DNA of 6,819 bases from Desulfurobacterium sp. (GTDB lineage Bacteria > Aquificota > Aquificia > Desulfurobacteriales > Desulfurobacteriaceae): assembly GCA_026988135.1 (NCBI GenBank), contig JALSLT010000103.1, positions 1 to 6,819 of the forward strand. Reading direction: 5' to 3'. The translations under genes were made by a program, and so were the position numbers. Under the pieces are notes generated by a model. It ran no database searches and was not told the origin of the DNA. It was given only the letters and a program-made list of their open reading frames with translations. The stretch's first letter is position 1. Each line of letters starts with the position of its first letter. This document shows positions 5,932 to 6,819 of this stretch, piece by piece.

Positions 5932-6819
5932 CTTTCACCTATCCAGAACTTTTTCATAAAAAGCACGTCGGGCTGTAGAGGAAGGGTTATTAAAGAAAAC
6001 ATTTCTTCAACATTTTTAAAGTCTTTTTTATGAAAGTAGATTTCAGCAAGGTAGGGAGCAATTTTTGCCTTAAGAATTTTATCTCCACTTTTAAAAGCTT
6101 CTGTAAGAAACTGTTCTGCACGGTCTAAATCCAATTTTTTAAGATAGATTTTTCCTGCAAGAAAATCGATTTCTGGATTTTTTGTATAGTTTAAAGCTCT
6201 ATGAATAAAGTTTTCCGTTTCTTTTAGAACGAAATTTTCAAGTTCTTTGTCAACCAGCCCCAGATAGTACATATCCCAGTATAAACTTGCAAGTTCAAAA
6301 CATATCATTCCTTTCTCTTGATGGTTATTAGTTTTATTAAGCTCTTCCTTTAAAATTCCTATTTTTTCACTAATTTTATCTTCAGACTTTGATAGTATAG
6401 AAAAAGCGTATAATCTGACTTCATCATTTGAAGATGCAAGAGCCTGTTTTATGGCGTTTATTGTTTGAGGGTGGATAAAGTTACTTATTACAAATATAAA
6501 GCTTTCGTTGTTAATCTGTTTTTTCTTAACAAGTTGTGTCAAGGCAGCTTCACCAAATTTTCGGGGTTTTGCTTTTACTTTTTCCATGGTTATGTCTTTT
6601 ATTGCAAGTTTAAGGTAGTCTATATCTTCTATTTTTTCTCTTCTAAGGAACCATAAAAAGATGGTTGGGATTAGGAAATAACCCACAATAGGTGTTAAAA
6701 AAGTTAATAGAAATATAGATAACAGGTTTTTAATGGAAATTCTTCTATCCAATTTAGAAGGCAATAGGATAGTACAGATAACAGCTATAATAGCCGATAT
6801 AAGTGTATGGATAAATATC
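5919..6819 (-). CDS. pelE: PelE: inner-membrane helical-repeat (TPR-like) protein of the Pel synthase complex, 5' end outside window
   Basis: The frame stays open through the right edge, giving 299 visible residues. A TTG at 6764 could be read as a start, but 18 in-frame residues upstream of it (IFIHTLISAIIAVICTIL) form a membrane helix continuing into LPSKLDRR. The true start is therefore very probably beyond the window. A second hydrophobic stretch follows, about 31-58 in visible numbering (NLLSIFLLTFL to TIFLWFLRR). The rest is soluble and alpha-helical. It has SSNDEVRLYAFSIL (HEAT/PelE-like), ELASLYWDMYYLGLVDKELE, and TPR-like repeats in FLAGKIYLKKLDLDRAEQFL and APYLAEIYFHKKDFKNVEEM. Paired N-terminal helices followed by repeats, immediately upstream of pelF, match PelE (about 330 residues in P. 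aeruginosa). PelE is thought to hold PelF at the membrane with PelD and PelG. The primary sequence of PelE is poorly conserved, so the assignment leans on architecture and on position. The gene overlaps pelF by 13 nt. Confidence 0.85.
   Translation of the reverse strand, partial: IFIHTLISAIIAVICTILLPSKLDRRISIKNLLSIFLLTFLTPIVGYFLIPTIFLWFLRREKIEDIDYLKLAIKDITMEKVKAKPRKFGEAALTQLVKKKQINNESFIFVISNFIHPQTINAIKQALASSNDEVRLYAFSILSKSEDKISEKIGILKEELNKTNNHQEKGMICFELASLYWDMYYLGLVDKELENFVLKETENFIHRALNYTKNPEIDFLAGKIYLKKLDLDRAEQFLTEAFKSGDKILKAKIAPYLAEIYFHKKDFKNVEEMFSLITLPLQPDVLFMKKFWIGERWSK
5935..5940 (-). promoter_or_regulatory. Shine-Dalgarno for pelF
   Basis: AGGTGA lies just before the ATG at 5931, inside the last codons of pelE. 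It pairs with the 5' half of the anti-Shine-Dalgarno, so the short apparent gap (3 nt after the A) is equivalent to normal spacing for AGGAGG. Confidence 0.7.

Noticed and set aside
6465..6656. Plus-strand 63-codon frame opposite pelE
   Set aside because: It is Phe/Tyr-rich because it is the complement of Lys-rich coding sequence, and it is antisense to a supported gene.
1..6819. Search for tRNA, rRNA, CRISPR arrays, insertion sequences, attachment sites and long direct repeats
   Set aside because: None was seen by eye. The window is fully covered by same-strand coding sequence with uniform composition and no sign of recent insertion.

Overview
The window is a continuous piece of a pel exopolysaccharide operon. 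All genes lie on the minus strand, so transcription runs from right to left. Both ends of the window fall inside genes. The order of transcription is pelE (5' end cut off by the right edge), pelF, pelG, pelA, then pelB (only the N-terminal 151 residues, cut off by the left edge). Pel is a cationic, partly de-N-acetylated polysaccharide rich in N-acetylgalactosamine, and it serves as a biofilm matrix polymer.

Layout from right to left: 6819-5919 is PelE, with paired membrane helices and a helical-repeat (TPR-like) domain. 5931-4411 is the PelF GT4 glycosyltransferase. 4430-3048 is the polytopic membrane protein PelG, of the MOP-flippase type. 3082-350 is PelA, exported, with a glycoside hydrolase domain and a polysaccharide deacetylase domain. 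453-1 is the start of PelB, the periplasmic TPR scaffold that in known systems ends in an outer-membrane barrel. Every junction overlaps (13, 20, 35 and about 104 nt), and each downstream start I could examine has a Shine-Dalgarno sequence inside the preceding gene. There is no intergenic space, internal promoter or terminator. The stretch 1-349 looks empty if only complete ORFs are considered, but it is the pelB coding region.

How the genes work together (family knowledge, mostly from Pseudomonas aeruginosa): PelF polymerises UDP-sugar in the cytoplasm. PelD (not in the window, expected upstream of pelE), PelE and PelG form the inner-membrane synthase and export complex. PelA deacetylates and can hydrolyse the polymer in the periplasm. 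PelB guides the polymer and exports it through the outer membrane. Presence of a PelB-type protein suggests a diderm (Gram-negative-type) cell.

Organism: the DNA is strongly AT-rich and the proteins are rich in Lys, Glu and Ile, with Shine-Dalgarno-led, tightly overlapping genes. This is compatible with a low-GC thermophilic diderm, such as a member of the Aquificota (Desulfurobacteriaceae or Hydrogenothermaceae type). That placement is an impression from composition, not a demonstrated identity. The gene order pelEFG-A-B differs from the classical pelABCDEFG of Pseudomonas and is the main architectural point of interest. The individual genes are recognisable family members rather than a new system.
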